DNA from: Haloimpatiens lingqiaonensis | GTDB taxonomy: Bacteria > Bacillota > Clostridia > Clostridiales > Clostridiaceae | Length of the DNA stretch: 64,000 nucleotides | Reading direction: 5' to 3' (one strand) | Assembly: GCF_044502415.1 (NCBI RefSeq) | Contig: NZ_CP172402.1 | Part shown: positions 35,699-44,638 of the stretch, in pieces | How the letters are laid out: each line of letters starts with the position of its first letter | How positions within the stretch are numbered: position 1 is the first letter of the stretch | The notes under the pieces: model-generated | Databases searched by the model: none | What the model was told of the DNA's origin: nothing | What the model saw: only the letters and a program-made list of their open reading frames with translations | Program-made: the position numbers and the translations under genes

Positions 35699-38290
35699 TT
35701 ATTTTTCTTCTTTACCAAAAGCATTTGTATACATTTGCTTTATTTCACTTATTAATGGATATCTAGGATTAGCTCCTGTACATTGATCATCAAAAGCCTG
35801 CTCTGACATATCATCCAATGTAGCATAGAATTTCTCTTCTGAAACTCCTGCTTCCTTTATGGACATTGGAATATTAATTTTAGCTTTTAATTCATCTATT
35901 GCTTTTGTCAATAACACTACTTTTTCATCTGCTGTTTTTCCACCTAAGACTAAGTAATCAGCAATTCTTGCATATCTTTCCTTAGCATTTGGATATTTGT
36001 ATTGTGGGAAAGCTGCTTGTTTTCTCGGAGCATCTACTGCATTAAATTTTATAACTTCATTTATTAACAATGCATTAGCAATTCCATGTGGTACATGATG
36101 TGCTGCCCCTAGTTTATGTGCCATAGAATGGCATACACCTAAAAATGCATTTGCAAATGCCATGCCTGCAATAGTTGAAGCATGGGCCATTTTTTCTCTA
36201 GCTTCCACATTAGTTGTTCCTTCATTATATGCAAGTGGTAAATATTCAAATATTAATCTTATAGCCTCCAAAGCCATTCCATTAGTATAATCTGATGCAA
36301 GTATTGATACATAAGCTTCTATAGCATGAGTTAATGCATCTATACCTGATGCTGCTGTTAAGCCTTTTGGCATTCCCATCATAAGTTCAGCATCTACAAT
36401 TGCCATATCTGGAGTCAATTCATAGTCAGCAAGTGGATATTTAATTCCTGTCTGTTCATCAGTTATAACTGCAAATGGAGTAACTTCTGAACCTGTTCCT
36501 GCTGATGTAGCAACACATACAAGAGATGCTTTTTCTCCCATAGTAGGAAACTTATAAATTCTCTTTCTTATATCCATAAATCTCATAGCTAAGTCTTCAA
36601 ATCTTACTTCTGGATGCTCGTATAGTACCCACATAATCTTAGCAGCATCCATTGCTGATCCACCGCCAAGAGCTATTATAGTGTCTGGGTTGTAGCTTAG
36701 CATTTCCTTGGCACCCTTTTTAGCTGCTGCAAGTGTTGGATCTGGTTCCACATCTGTGAATATTTTATAATCAACACCTATTTCATCAAGTACTGATGTA
36801 ACTTTAGATACATATCCTAATTCATAAAGAACTTTATCTGTTACTATAAATGCTTTTTTCTTGTTTAAATCCTTTAATTCTTTTAATGACACTCCAAGAC
36901 TGCCATATTTGAAATAAACTTTTTCTGGAACTCTAAACCAAAGCATATTTTCTCTCCTCTCAGCTACTGTCTTTATATTCAATAAGTGTTTAGGTCCAAC
37001 ATTCTCTGATACAGAGTTTCCGCCCCATGAACCGCAGCCTAGAGTTAAAGATGGTGCTAATTTAAAGTTGTATATATCTCCTATAGCCCCTTGTGATGAA
37101 GGCATATTTATTATAGTTCTACCAGTTTTCATTGCCACACTGAATTTTTCTACTTTTTCTTTTCCTTTAGCTGTATCCACATATAATGAAGAAGTATGTC
37201 CAAATCCACCTAATTCTACAAGTCTTTCTGCTTTCTTTAGTGCTTCATCAAAGTTTTTAGCCTTGTACATTCCAAGTACTGGTGATAATTTTTCATGTGA
37301 AAATGCTTCTTCTAACTCTACAGACTGTACCTCTCCTATAAGAACTTTTGCGTTTTCTGGCACAGTAACTCCTGCCATCTCAGCTATCTTATATGCTGGC
37401 TGACCAACTATATTTGCATTTAAGTTTCCATTTATTAATATTACTTTTCTTACCTTATCTACTTCGTCTCCCTTAAGTATGTATGCTCCTCTATCTGCAA
37501 ACTCTTTTCTAACTTTATTGTACACTGATTCAACTGCTATAACTGATTGCTCAGATGCACAAATTACTCCATTGTCGAATGTTTTTGAAAGAAGTATAGA
37601 ATTGACTGCCATCTTTATGTCCGCAGTTTCATCTATTATAGCTGGGGTATTACCTGCCCCAACTCCTATGGCTGGTTTTCCTGAAGAATAAGCAGCTTTA
37701 ACCATTCCTGGACCACCTGTAGCTAGTGTTATATCAGCTTCCTTCATTACAACCTGTGAAAGTTCAATTGAAGGTTCATCAATCCATCCAATTATTCCTT
37801 CTGGTGCCCCTGCTTTAACTGCTGCATCTAGTACAATCTTTGCAGCTTCTATAGTTGAATTCTTTGCTCTTGGGTGTGGTGAGAAGATTATACCATTTCT
37901 TGTCTTTAGTGCTATTAGTGCCTTAAATATTGCTGTAGATGTAGGATTAGTTGTTGGAACTACTGCTGCAATAACTCCTATTGGTTCTGCAATTTTAGTT
38001 ATTCCAAAAGCATTGTCTTTTTCTATAGCTCCACAAGTTTTTTCATCCTTGTATTTATTGTATATATATTCTGAAGCAAAATGATTTTTAATTACTTTAT
38101 CTTCTACAATGCCCATTCCAGTTTCTTCTACTGCCATTTTAGCAAGTTTAATTCTATTAATATTTGCTGCCATAGCTGCAGCTCTAAATATTTCATCTAC
38201 TTTTTCTTGATTTAATTTAGAAAATTCCTTTTGAGCTTTTTTCACTTCTGCCATCTTTTGCATTAATTCTTCAACATTGGTTACCTTCAT
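35699..38290 (-). CDS. adhE: Bifunctional aldehyde-alcohol dehydrogenase
   Basis: 863 residues, full length. N-terminal CoA-acylating acetaldehyde dehydrogenase (1-440; catalytic cysteine in NGVICASEQSV, GVGAGNTPA) is fused to a C-terminal iron-type alcohol dehydrogenase (450-863; GGGSAMDAAK, and metal ligands in DALTHAIEAY and HSMAHKLGAAHHVPHG). It reduces acetyl-CoA (or butyryl-CoA) to the alcohol, consuming two NADH, and may form spirosomes. Site GAGGTG before the ATG. A possible Rex half-site lies about 100 bases upstream, in keeping with redox control of clostridial adhE. Confidence 0.97.
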   Translation of the reverse strand: MKVTNVEELMQKMAEVKKAQKEFSKLNQEKVDEIFRAAAMAANINRIKLAKMAVEETGMGIVEDKVIKNHFASEYIYNKYKDEKTCGAIEKDNAFGITKIAEPIGVIAAVVPTTNPTSTAIFKALIALKTRNGIIFSPHPRAKNSTIEAAKIVLDAAVKAGAPEGIIGWIDEPSIELSQVVMKEADITLATGGPGMVKAAYSSGKPAIGVGAGNTPAIIDETADIKMAVNSILLSKTFDNGVICASEQSVIAVESVYNKVRKEFADRGAYILKGDEVDKVRKVILINGNLNANIVGQPAYKIAEMAGVTVPENAKVLIGEVQSVELEEAFSHEKLSPVLGMYKAKNFDEALKKAERLVELGGFGHTSSLYVDTAKGKEKVEKFSVAMKTGRTIINMPSSQGAIGDIYNFKLAPSLTLGCGSWGGNSVSENVGPKHLLNIKTVAERRENMLWFRVPEKVYFKYGSLGVSLKELKDLNKKKAFIVTDKVLYELGYVSKVTSVLDEIGVDYKIFTDVEPDPTLAAAKKGAKEMLSYNPDTIIALGGGSAMDAAKIMWVLYEHPEVRFEDLAMRFMDIRKRIYKFPTMGEKASLVCVATSAGTGSEVTPFAVITDEQTGIKYPLADYELTPDMAIVDAELMMGMPKGLTAASGIDALTHAIEAYVSILASDYTNGMALEAIRLIFEYLPLAYNEGTTNVEAREKMAHASTIAGMAFANAFLGVCHSMAHKLGAAHHVPHGIANALLINEVIKFNAVDAPRKQAAFPQYKYPNAKERYARIADYLVLGGKTADEKVVLLTKAIDELKAKINIPMSIKEAGVSEEKFYATLDDMSEQAFDDQCTGANPRYPLISEIKQMYTNAFGKEEK

Positions 38291-38387
38291 TAATAAACAC
38301 CTCTTTCAAAACATTCTTTAAATTATGTTAATTTAAAATATTTTCTCTAGACATATTATTTTTTACAATCTAATTATCTAACATTGT

Positions 38388-38403
38388 TTGTTAAATGTCA
38401 ATC
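38388..38403. promoter_or_regulatory. Possible Rex operator upstream of adhE
   Basis: TTGTTAAATGTCAATC keeps the left half TTGTTAA of the Rex box TTGTTAA-N4-TTAACAA but the right half is degenerate. The rest of the 410-base gap is A/T-rich and shows only the downstream terminator. Confidence 0.25.
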
Positions 38404-38599
38404 ATACTTTAATAATTTTTTTGCATTTTTTTATATAGTTTAATCATTTTTTTGCTTCTTTATATACGTAAATTAATTATATATTCATTGTAAACATTTA
38501 CTTGAATTTAAATGACCACCCTTTTAAATCAAGCTTATCTGCATAAAACTATAGGCGTTTATTGTTAATTATCATTTTACTTTGCTATGCATTTACTTC

Positions 38600-38655
38600 A
38601 ATAAATAAAAGAGTGAACTTGTTATTTTTTTAACACTTCCACTCTTTTATTTATT
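38600..38655 (-). terminator. Terminator of the DUF1002 gene
   Basis: AATAAATAAAAGAGTG pairs with CACTCTTTTATTTATT, 46 bases past the stop; T-rich on both sides. Confidence 0.75.
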
Positions 38656-38700
38656 ATTTTATTTAGTTTTGTTCATTTTTAGTTTAATATTCTACTTATT

Positions 38701-39657
38701 TTAAAGACTACAAACTCTAATTGTTTTATATTCTTGCACGTTTCCTTGCTCTATTGCAAAATTTACTTCTACATTATTGCTTTCAATTGAAAAAAGATTT
38801 GTAAAAAAGCTCTTAATAGCATTCCAAATTTTACTGAAGAACCCTTGTGTTTCTTCACTATTTAATTTATCTTTTAAACTTTTAGCTACTCCATTTAACT
38901 GATCTTTCAATTGCTTAAAATCTAAATTCAAACCATTTATTTTTTTCATTAAAGTAGTTATACTTTTAATATCTTCCTCACTAAATTTTTGTCCATAATT
39001 GTTTGTTATGTTTACTACTATTTTTTCTATTTCCTCTTCAGTTTTAGGTTTTTTCTTAATTACATCTTTTTTAACTTCATTTATTAATTTAGCAGCTTCA
39101 TCTTTTCCAATTTTATCACCCAATTTACCAGTTACAACCAGTTCTTCATTAGCTACCTTTTTCTTGTTTTCATCAATTTTTTTACCACCACTACTATTTT
39201 CAAATCCTTTCAATATACCTGTAAGCGCTGCTGTACCTGACACTTTAAATGGAGCTCCTACTTTAACATTAGCATTTTTTATACCTGCTGTTATCAATGC
39301 ATTTTTTATCATACTCTCTGTAACCCAAGATATATTATTAACTGAAATATTCAATCCATCCTTACTAGTAGGTTCCACATAAGAACAAGATATGGCTTTA
39401 GTACCTATTTGCTCTTTAGATGCCGCCTCTCCTAAATATTTAACCTCTTCCTCATTGGTAACTTCTATTACATTTGCGTCATCTTTATTAACACCAAAAT
39501 ATTTAAGCATGTCCTCCTTTTGTTTTGCACTTAAATCAGCTCCTAAAGTCACGACTTTAAAGGAATCCGCATAGGCATTTCTTGTTGAAACACCTGATAT
39601 TATAGACATTGCCATTACTGCTGCTAATAATCTACCTATAATTCTTTTAGCTTTCAT
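38701..39657 (-). CDS. Secreted DUF1002 protein
   Basis: 318 residues with a signal peptide (KRIIGRLLAAVMAMSIISGV, cleavage near NAYADS). The DUF1002 region includes VTLGADLSAKQKEDMLKYFGV, ISCSYVEPTSKDGLNISV and VKVGAPFKVSGTAALTGILKGF. The C-terminal half is a charged helical region followed by FFSKIWNAIKSFFTNLFS, possibly membrane-binding. Function unknown (Bacillus YpuA is the nearest relative I know). The ATG lacks a local ribosome binding site; a GGAGGTG lies 53 bases upstream across a hairpin. A type 2 IS lies about 110 bases upstream. Confidence 0.88.
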   Translation of the reverse strand: MKAKRIIGRLLAAVMAMSIISGVSTRNAYADSFKVVTLGADLSAKQKEDMLKYFGVNKDDANVIEVTNEEEVKYLGEAASKEQIGTKAISCSYVEPTSKDGLNISVNNISWVTESMIKNALITAGIKNANVKVGAPFKVSGTAALTGILKGFENSSGGKKIDENKKKVANEELVVTGKLGDKIGKDEAAKLINEVKKDVIKKKPKTEEEIEKIVVNITNNYGQKFSEEDIKSITTLMKKINGLNLDFKQLKDQLNGVAKSLKDKLNSEETQGFFSKIWNAIKSFFTNLFSIESNNVEVNFAIEQGNVQEYKTIRVCSL

Positions 39658-39718
39658 TTTAATCTTTAGGGAGAAAATTTATTAATGTAAATATATATCT
39701 CCCTAAGTTTCACCTCCT
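39655..39718 (-). promoter_or_regulatory. Hairpin-bridged ribosome binding site of the DUF1002 gene
   Basis: On the - strand GGAGGTG (39711-39717) is followed by CTTAGGGAGA (39698-39707), a 23-base A/T loop, TCTCCCTAAAG (39664-39674) and the ATG. The 10-bp stem (one bulged A) would bring the Shine-Dalgarno to about nine bases from the start codon. No other site exists near the ATG. Confidence 0.55.
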
Positions 39719-39766
39719 TCTATAATCATTAACTTTAGTTCTGCAAAATAAAAAGTCAAATTGGTA

Positions 39767-41160
39767 ATGCTACCAAAAAATAAATATGGCACACCGACGG
39801 TTTCCGTGATATATAAAAGTTATTACTCAATTAATCACACGGGAGGTTGTCAGTATGCCAAATAAATTTACTAACCATATTATATCCATAAATGATGAAC
39901 TTTACAATTATTTAAATGATGTAAACTATGGAATGAATAAGCCACAATTTCATCATTTAACCACTATTATTGATGGATTAATAAACTTAGATGGCACAAA
40001 ATCCTTATTAAAAGTTTCAGAGCATATATTAACTGCTAAAAGCAGCAGTTCTATATATAGATTTTTGAGTCACTCTAAATGGGACGATAGTCTCATTGAT
40101 AGAAATCGTATTAATTATCTAAATTTGCATTTTAATAAACTCATAAAGCCAAAATCCGTAGGATTTCTGGTGATAGATGATACTGTGAATCCTAAGACTC
40201 AAGCAAAGAAAATGCAAGGCTTAAGCTACAATCACTGCCATACAGAAGGCAAAACTCTTTGGTCTCACTGTGTTGTTACCTCTAATTTTGTTGCAGGGGA
40301 TATGTCTATCCCTTTAAACTACAAGCCTTATTTAAATGAAGAAAACTGTAAAAAACACAATAAAACTTTTATGGGCAAAACAGATATAGCTTTAGATTTT
40401 ATTAGCTCTTTTGAAAAACCCACTAACTGTGACAAAATATATTGTCTTGTTGACAGTTGGTATACAAGCGAAAAGCTAATCGAAGGTTCTCTGCTAAAAG
40501 GTTTTAACCTCATTGGTGCTTTGAAATCTAACAGAAAAATCTCTCCATTAGGAATCACAATGCAAATTAAAGAATTTGCTAAATATATAAATCCAGCTAC
40601 CTTAGATGTAGTTACCATCGAAGGAACTGAGTATAGAGTATATAGATACGAAGGTAAAGTTTCAAAGTTTGAAAACGCAACAGCGTTAATTTGCTATGAA
40701 GTTGATGGAGATACTTTCAAAGACCCTGTGTATCTAATGTCTACAGATGTAGAACTTAGCAACGAAACTATAATAAAATACTATCTAAAAAGATGGAGCA
40801 TTGAAACGAACTACAAATATCTTAAAACACATTTAGGCTTTGACCAATATAAGGTTCAAGGTATACTCTCTATCGAGAGATACTTTCTGCTTACATTCTT
40901 AGCAATCAATTTTCTAGAAATTTATAGGTTGCATCATCTTAAGGAGCTTCAGACCATTGGCGACACTATAAAATCTGTTAAAAGCCTAGCGGCTAAAGAA
41001 TTAGTGCATTTTATTTATGAGCAAGCTAAAAACAATGTACCCATAGAATTAATACTTGATGAGCTGAAATTAGCTTCTTAGAAAAATTTTCAAGTTATTT
41101 ATAGGACAAATATAGTGTGAAACACTGTAACTATATTCCTGTCAAGGAATTTGAATCTAC
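39767..41160 (+). mobile_element. Insertion sequence, type 2 (about 1.4 kb)
   Basis: An 8-base direct repeat AATTGGTA (39759-39766 and 41161-41168) flanks a region with one transposase gene and may be the target duplication. Clear terminal inverted repeats were not found by eye, so the ends are tentative. It is inserted just upstream of the DUF1002 gene. Confidence 0.5.
39855..41081 (+). CDS. DDE transposase (IS4/IS701-like)
   Basis: 408 residues, intact, with site GGGAGG. The catalytic set is Asp in FLVIDDTVNPK, Asp in CLVDSWYTS, and the Y(2)R(3)E(6)K signature in YYLKRWSIETNYKYLKTH. The N-terminal half has KSSSSIYRFLSHSKWDD, typical of IS701-type enzymes. Unrelated to the type 1 IS transposases in the window. 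Only one copy is seen here. Confidence 0.88.
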   Translation: MPNKFTNHIISINDELYNYLNDVNYGMNKPQFHHLTTIIDGLINLDGTKSLLKVSEHILTAKSSSSIYRFLSHSKWDDSLIDRNRINYLNLHFNKLIKPKSVGFLVIDDTVNPKTQAKKMQGLSYNHCHTEGKTLWSHCVVTSNFVAGDMSIPLNYKPYLNEENCKKHNKTFMGKTDIALDFISSFEKPTNCDKIYCLVDSWYTSEKLIEGSLLKGFNLIGALKSNRKISPLGITMQIKEFAKYINPATLDVVTIEGTEYRVYRYEGKVSKFENATALICYEVDGDTFKDPVYLMSTDVELSNETIIKYYLKRWSIETNYKYLKTHLGFDQYKVQGILSIERYFLLTFLAINFLEIYRLHHLKELQTIGDTIKSVKSLAAKELVHFIYEQAKNNVPIELILDELKLAS

Positions 41161-41217
41161 AATTGGTATTTCAACTTCTTAAATTAAAGAAGTTAAGTCA
41201 TTAATATAAATTAATTC

Positions 41218-41257
41218 AACTTTCGCATATAAATTTTAAGTTCTACACTATACAAGG
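41218..41257 (-). repeat. 40-bp dispersed repeat, copy 2
   Basis: Reverse complement matches 25063-25102 with one mismatch. It lies 50-60 bases beyond the right edge of the type 2 IS. Confidence 0.7.
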
Positions 41258-41383
41258 CATATATATAACTTTCAAAGCTCCTTCTTCCATATATATGTAG
41301 CTTATTACATTTCATCTATTATAATAGCCTATATATTATTTGTATTCAACAATCCTCATTTAAATTATCAATATTTTAATATT

Positions 41384-41412
41384 TTAAAAAAAGAGTAGCC
41401 ATTGGCTACTCT
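41384..41412 (-). terminator. Terminator overlapping the end of the CofE-like gene
   Basis: AGAGTAGCC pairs with GGCTACTCT, then TTTTTTT on the - strand; the stop codon lies within the stem. Confidence 0.75.
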
Positions 41413-42593
41413 ACTGCATAACTATCAAAATATCCTTGAATTAATACTATTGGAGTCCCCTTATCTCCACTGCCACTAGTCAAATCACATAAACTTCCCA
41501 AAAGATCTGTAAGTTGTCTTGGGGTTGTTCCTAGTTTTTCTCCTTCTGAACCTTCATTACTTGTCTTTTCCATAATTTTCTTCTTCATAGCTTCCGCCAT
41601 GTCTTTAGCATTTAAATTTTTAAGTTCATTGTCCGCAATATACTTTAATTTTATCTCATTAGGCGTGCCCTTAAGACCATCTGTATATCCAGGAGATACC
41701 ACTGGATCTGCTAGTTCCCATATCTTACCCACTGGATCCTTAAATGCTCCATCACCATAAACCATAACCTCTACATTTTTACCAGTCTTTTCTTTTATAC
41801 CCTTTTGTATATCTTCTACAGTTTTCCTACAATTTCTAGGGAATAGTTTTATTGTAGTATCAGTAGCTAAATTAGAACCTAACAAACCATAATCTGGATT
41901 AAATCCACTTCCATTTATAGACTCGTTTAGAATTTCATCTATTCCATATACAGTTTTAGCTCCAGCCTTTTTTAGCAATTTTTTAGTTCTATTTCTATCA
42001 TGAATATTAGCAACTAAAATTTCTTTAGTGTATTTTAATGCTGCTCTTGGATCATTAGCAAGTATTATTTCTATATTATTATCTATAGCAATACTCTTAT
42101 ACATTTCCACATAATCTATTCCTGTAAATGGATGATTAACCTTATGTCCAAATAATTCTCTATACCTTTCTTCTGTTAAAACATCAGTATATGGATTAAC
42201 TCCCAACTCATCCATTTTATCTACGTTCATTAAATGATTTCCCACTTCATCCGATGGGTAGTTTAGAAATAAATATATTTTTTTACCACTAGAAACTAAG
42301 CCTTTTAATATTAATGAAAATCTATTTCTGCTAAGTATTGGAAAGATAACCGCAATATCACCTTGAAATTTTTTATTTACATCCTCAGCAATATCTTTAA
42401 TAGAAGCGTAGTTTCCTTGTGCTCTTGCAACTAAGGATTCTGTCACTCCTATTATATCTCTATCATTAATGCTAAATTTTTCATCCTTCATAGCTCTTAA
42501 AATTGATTCTACAACAATATTAACTAAATCGTCTCCTTGCTTTACAATAGGAGCTCTTACCCCTCTTACGGTAGTACCTACTGCTCTTGCCAT
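41406..42593 (-). CDS. CofE-like (F420-0:gamma-glutamyl ligase family) protein
   Basis: 395 residues from MARAVGTTVRGVRAPIV, preceded by AAGGGGATG; the extension to 42689 has no site. Family features: ESLVARAQGNY, LASSGK-like VSSGKKIYLFLNYPSDEVGN, and VYGDGAFKDPVGKIWELADPVV with conserved acidic metal-site residues. True CofE adds glutamates to F420-0, but Clostridium is not known to make F420, so this member probably ligates glutamate to another acceptor. Lone gene with its own terminator. Confidence 0.8.
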   Translation of the reverse strand: MARAVGTTVRGVRAPIVKQGDDLVNIVVESILRAMKDEKFSINDRDIIGVTESLVARAQGNYASIKDIAEDVNKKFQGDIAVIFPILSRNRFSLILKGLVSSGKKIYLFLNYPSDEVGNHLMNVDKMDELGVNPYTDVLTEERYRELFGHKVNHPFTGIDYVEMYKSIAIDNNIEIILANDPRAALKYTKEILVANIHDRNRTKKLLKKAGAKTVYGIDEILNESINGSGFNPDYGLLGSNLATDTTIKLFPRNCRKTVEDIQKGIKEKTGKNVEVMVYGDGAFKDPVGKIWELADPVVSPGYTDGLKGTPNEIKLKYIADNELKNLNAKDMAEAMKKKIMEKTSNEGSEGEKLGTTPRQLTDLLGSLCDLTSGSGDKGTPIVLIQGYFDSYAVE

Positions 42594-42781
42594 ATAAACA
42601 TCCCCTTTTTTAAATATGGTACATATGAAATTTCTATAACTTTTGGAATATGTAAATTCCAAAAATAAATACAAACATTTATAGTACAATATTTATAAAT
42701 GTACGTAATTTTAGTATTACAATGATATTATAGCATCTATATTAAAAATTTAGTAGGTTTATAGAAAATTTAGTTATAGAA

Positions 42782-42853
42782 TTCCCCAGTTCCAAGTGTT
42801 AATACCTATCATTGCTTTTGCAATTTTGGGAATTAACACTTAAAACTGGGGAA
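42782..42853 (-). terminator. Long hairpin after thiT
   Basis: TCCCCAGTT and AAGTGTTAAT pair with ATTAACACTT and AACTGGGGA, 57 bases past the thiT stop; the likely end of the thiT message. Confidence 0.6.
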
Positions 42854-42909
42854 TAATGATACTTGTCCTTATTATGTCCTTGTTTAGTATTATATTTTTA
42901 AAACTGACA

Positions 42910-43563
42910 TTAATATAGTGATTTCGAAATTTCAGTCTTTATTCTTTTTACAGGTATAATAGCTAAAATTATCATAGCTATTATAGCCTCTGGAAGTAAA
43001 TATGTTCCATTGTATAGTATAGAATAAACCCATACATTTTGGCCCTCTGCAGCTGAAGCAAAGAAAACAACTCCTGATAATACATGGCATATAAATCTTA
43101 ACCCTATAGCTACTAGCCCACCTACAAAAATATTTTCCTTGAAATATCCAGCAAAGCCTAAAACTCCAAAAGCTAAAACATAGTCTAGTATTAGCTGTAC
43201 TGGGTGTACCACATATGGTCCTAAGATTAAATCAATTACGCCAAATATTACACCTGCTAAGCATCCTACTTTAGTGCCATAAATATAGGCTATGAATATA
43301 ATAGGAATCATAGAACCCAATGTTACGGACCCACCCATAGGCATTTTCATTATCCTAAACATTTTTAGTACAGTAGCTATAGCCACAGCCATGGATACAT
43401 GAAGCATAATTTTTGTAGTTAATTTAGCCTTATTCATATGTATGATTACTGCAATTAAAACTACTATAGCTATTATGCTTAAATATATTACTGGATCTGA
43501 AAAAACTGTACTGAAAGCTTCTCCAAACTTTGGAGATTTGAATTTAAAATTAAACCAATTCAT
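42910..43563 (-). CDS. thiT: Thiamine ECF transporter S component
   Basis: 217 residues with six hydrophobic segments. The ThiT features are MKMPMGGSVTLGSMIPI and YGTKVGCLAGVIFGVIDLILGP, followed by HPVQLILDYVLAFG and RFICHVLSGVVFF, the substrate-binding residues around loop 1 and helix 6. It binds thiamine with high affinity and works with a shared EcfAA'T module encoded elsewhere. It is controlled by the TPP riboswitch and terminator directly upstream, which confirms the substrate. Confidence 0.95.
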   Translation of the reverse strand: MNWFNFKFKSPKFGEAFSTVFSDPVIYLSIIAIVVLIAVIIHMNKAKLTTKIMLHVSMAVAIATVLKMFRIMKMPMGGSVTLGSMIPIIFIAYIYGTKVGCLAGVIFGVIDLILGPYVVHPVQLILDYVLAFGVLGFAGYFKENIFVGGLVAIGLRFICHVLSGVVFFASAAEGQNVWVYSILYNGTYLLPEAIIAMIILAIIPVKRIKTEISKSLY

Positions 43564-43631
43564 TTATAATTCCTCCTTTTATTTTAATTTAATGTTTAAA
43601 TTAAAATCACTAATTGTGACATAAAATAACA

Positions 43632-43666
43632 TAAAAAAATAAACACTGCCGAAAAACAGTATTTAT
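43632..43666 (-). terminator. Expression-platform terminator of the TPP riboswitch
   Basis: ATAAATACTG pairs with CAGTGTTTAT, followed by TTTTTTTATG on the - strand, between the TPP aptamer and thiT. Confidence 0.8.
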
Positions 43667-43682
43667 TGACATTATTATATGC

Positions 43683-43764
43683 TGCTTTCCTACGCTGGAA
43701 TTACCCAGATCAGGTATAAGGGACAGGATACAAATCCATCTCAGCTTTACGCACCCCTAGCTTT
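43683..43764 (-). promoter_or_regulatory. TPP riboswitch (thi box) controlling thiT
   Basis: The - strand reads AGGGGTGC, then GCTGAGATGG, then CCTGATCTGGGTAATTCCAG and CGTAGG, the conserved order of the TPP aptamer. Thiamine pyrophosphate is expected to promote the downstream terminator and turn thiT off. Confidence 0.95.
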
Positions 43765-43901
43765 CTATTTAATTTTAATATAATTATACACCTTATATAT
43801 TGGTATTACAAATGAAATGCACCCTTCATATAATATTTTTAAAAATACTACATGAAAAGTGCATTTTTACAATTGCCTTAAAACACTTTTATTGGTTACT
43901 T

Positions 43902-44357
43902 CTATTTTTCTAAAAGATCTTCATATGGCCATCCAGTTTGTCCTTTTTCTAATATGAAAAGTCTATCCTTTTCTATATTCTTTTCTAATAAATGTTTATA
44001 TGTATTTTCAGCTCCACCGCCACCTCTTGGGCATACAATAATTATTGGTTTTTTTCCTTCTAACTTTCCTAAAACATCATCAATTTTTTTCTTTTCTTCA
44101 TCTGTTTTTACAGGAAATGCATAAGTTGGCATAGCGCCTTTTATATGATGTTTATCATACTCTTCTTTTACTTGAATATCTAATATTATTATATCTTCCT
44201 TTTTCTCTATAGCCTCTTTAAGCTTTTCGGCAGTATAATAATTAAAATCTTTTTTAGTAGTTGCCTTAGAGTCATTCTTTTTACATCCTACTAAAAATGT
44301 ACTTAAAGTACAAATCATTAACATTAAAGTAATAAAGACCTTTTTACTTCTTTTCAC
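43902..44357 (-). CDS. Rhodanese-domain lipoprotein
   Basis: 151 residues. Signal peptide ends in the lipobox FLVGC, so the protein is anchored outside the membrane. A single rhodanese domain follows, with IILDIQVKEEYDKHHIKGA and the active-site loop VCPRGGGGAENTY (catalytic Cys, glycine-rich loop). It probably handles sulfane sulfur or acts as a sulfur-sensing surface protein; no specific partner is adjacent. The site is AGAGGGAT. Confidence 0.88.
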   Translation of the reverse strand: MKRSKKVFITLMLMICTLSTFLVGCKKNDSKATTKKDFNYYTAEKLKEAIEKKEDIIILDIQVKEEYDKHHIKGAMPTYAFPVKTDEEKKKIDDVLGKLEGKKPIIIVCPRGGGGAENTYKHLLEKNIEKDRLFILEKGQTGWPYEDLLEK

Positions 44358-44490
44358 ATTAATCCCTCTCTTCTAATTATTTTGGTGCATCAACACACCG
44401 ATTTCAATTTTATCATAATTATTTAATAAAAAAAGCATATATAGTTTTTATCTATACATGCTTTTCTATTAATTATATTTTTAAATACCA

Positions 44491-44625
44491 ATAAACAGAG
44501 TTCTAACCTTCAGATGGAGTTTTTACTCCATCTGAAGGTTAGAACTCGTTATCCAGGGACGTAGCTGCCGTTATCCCCCACTTTGTTAGAAGTGGGAGTG
44601 TTACGGCAGATAGTCATCGGATAAA
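44491..44625 (+). repeat. 135-bp structured repeat, copy C
   Basis: Left stem here is GAGTTCTAACC with GGTTAGAACTC, both arms changed relative to copy B in a compensatory way. It lies between two leftward genes, just past the end of the ECF S-component gene. Confidence 0.9.
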
Positions 44626-44638
44626 TTATCGTAACAAA

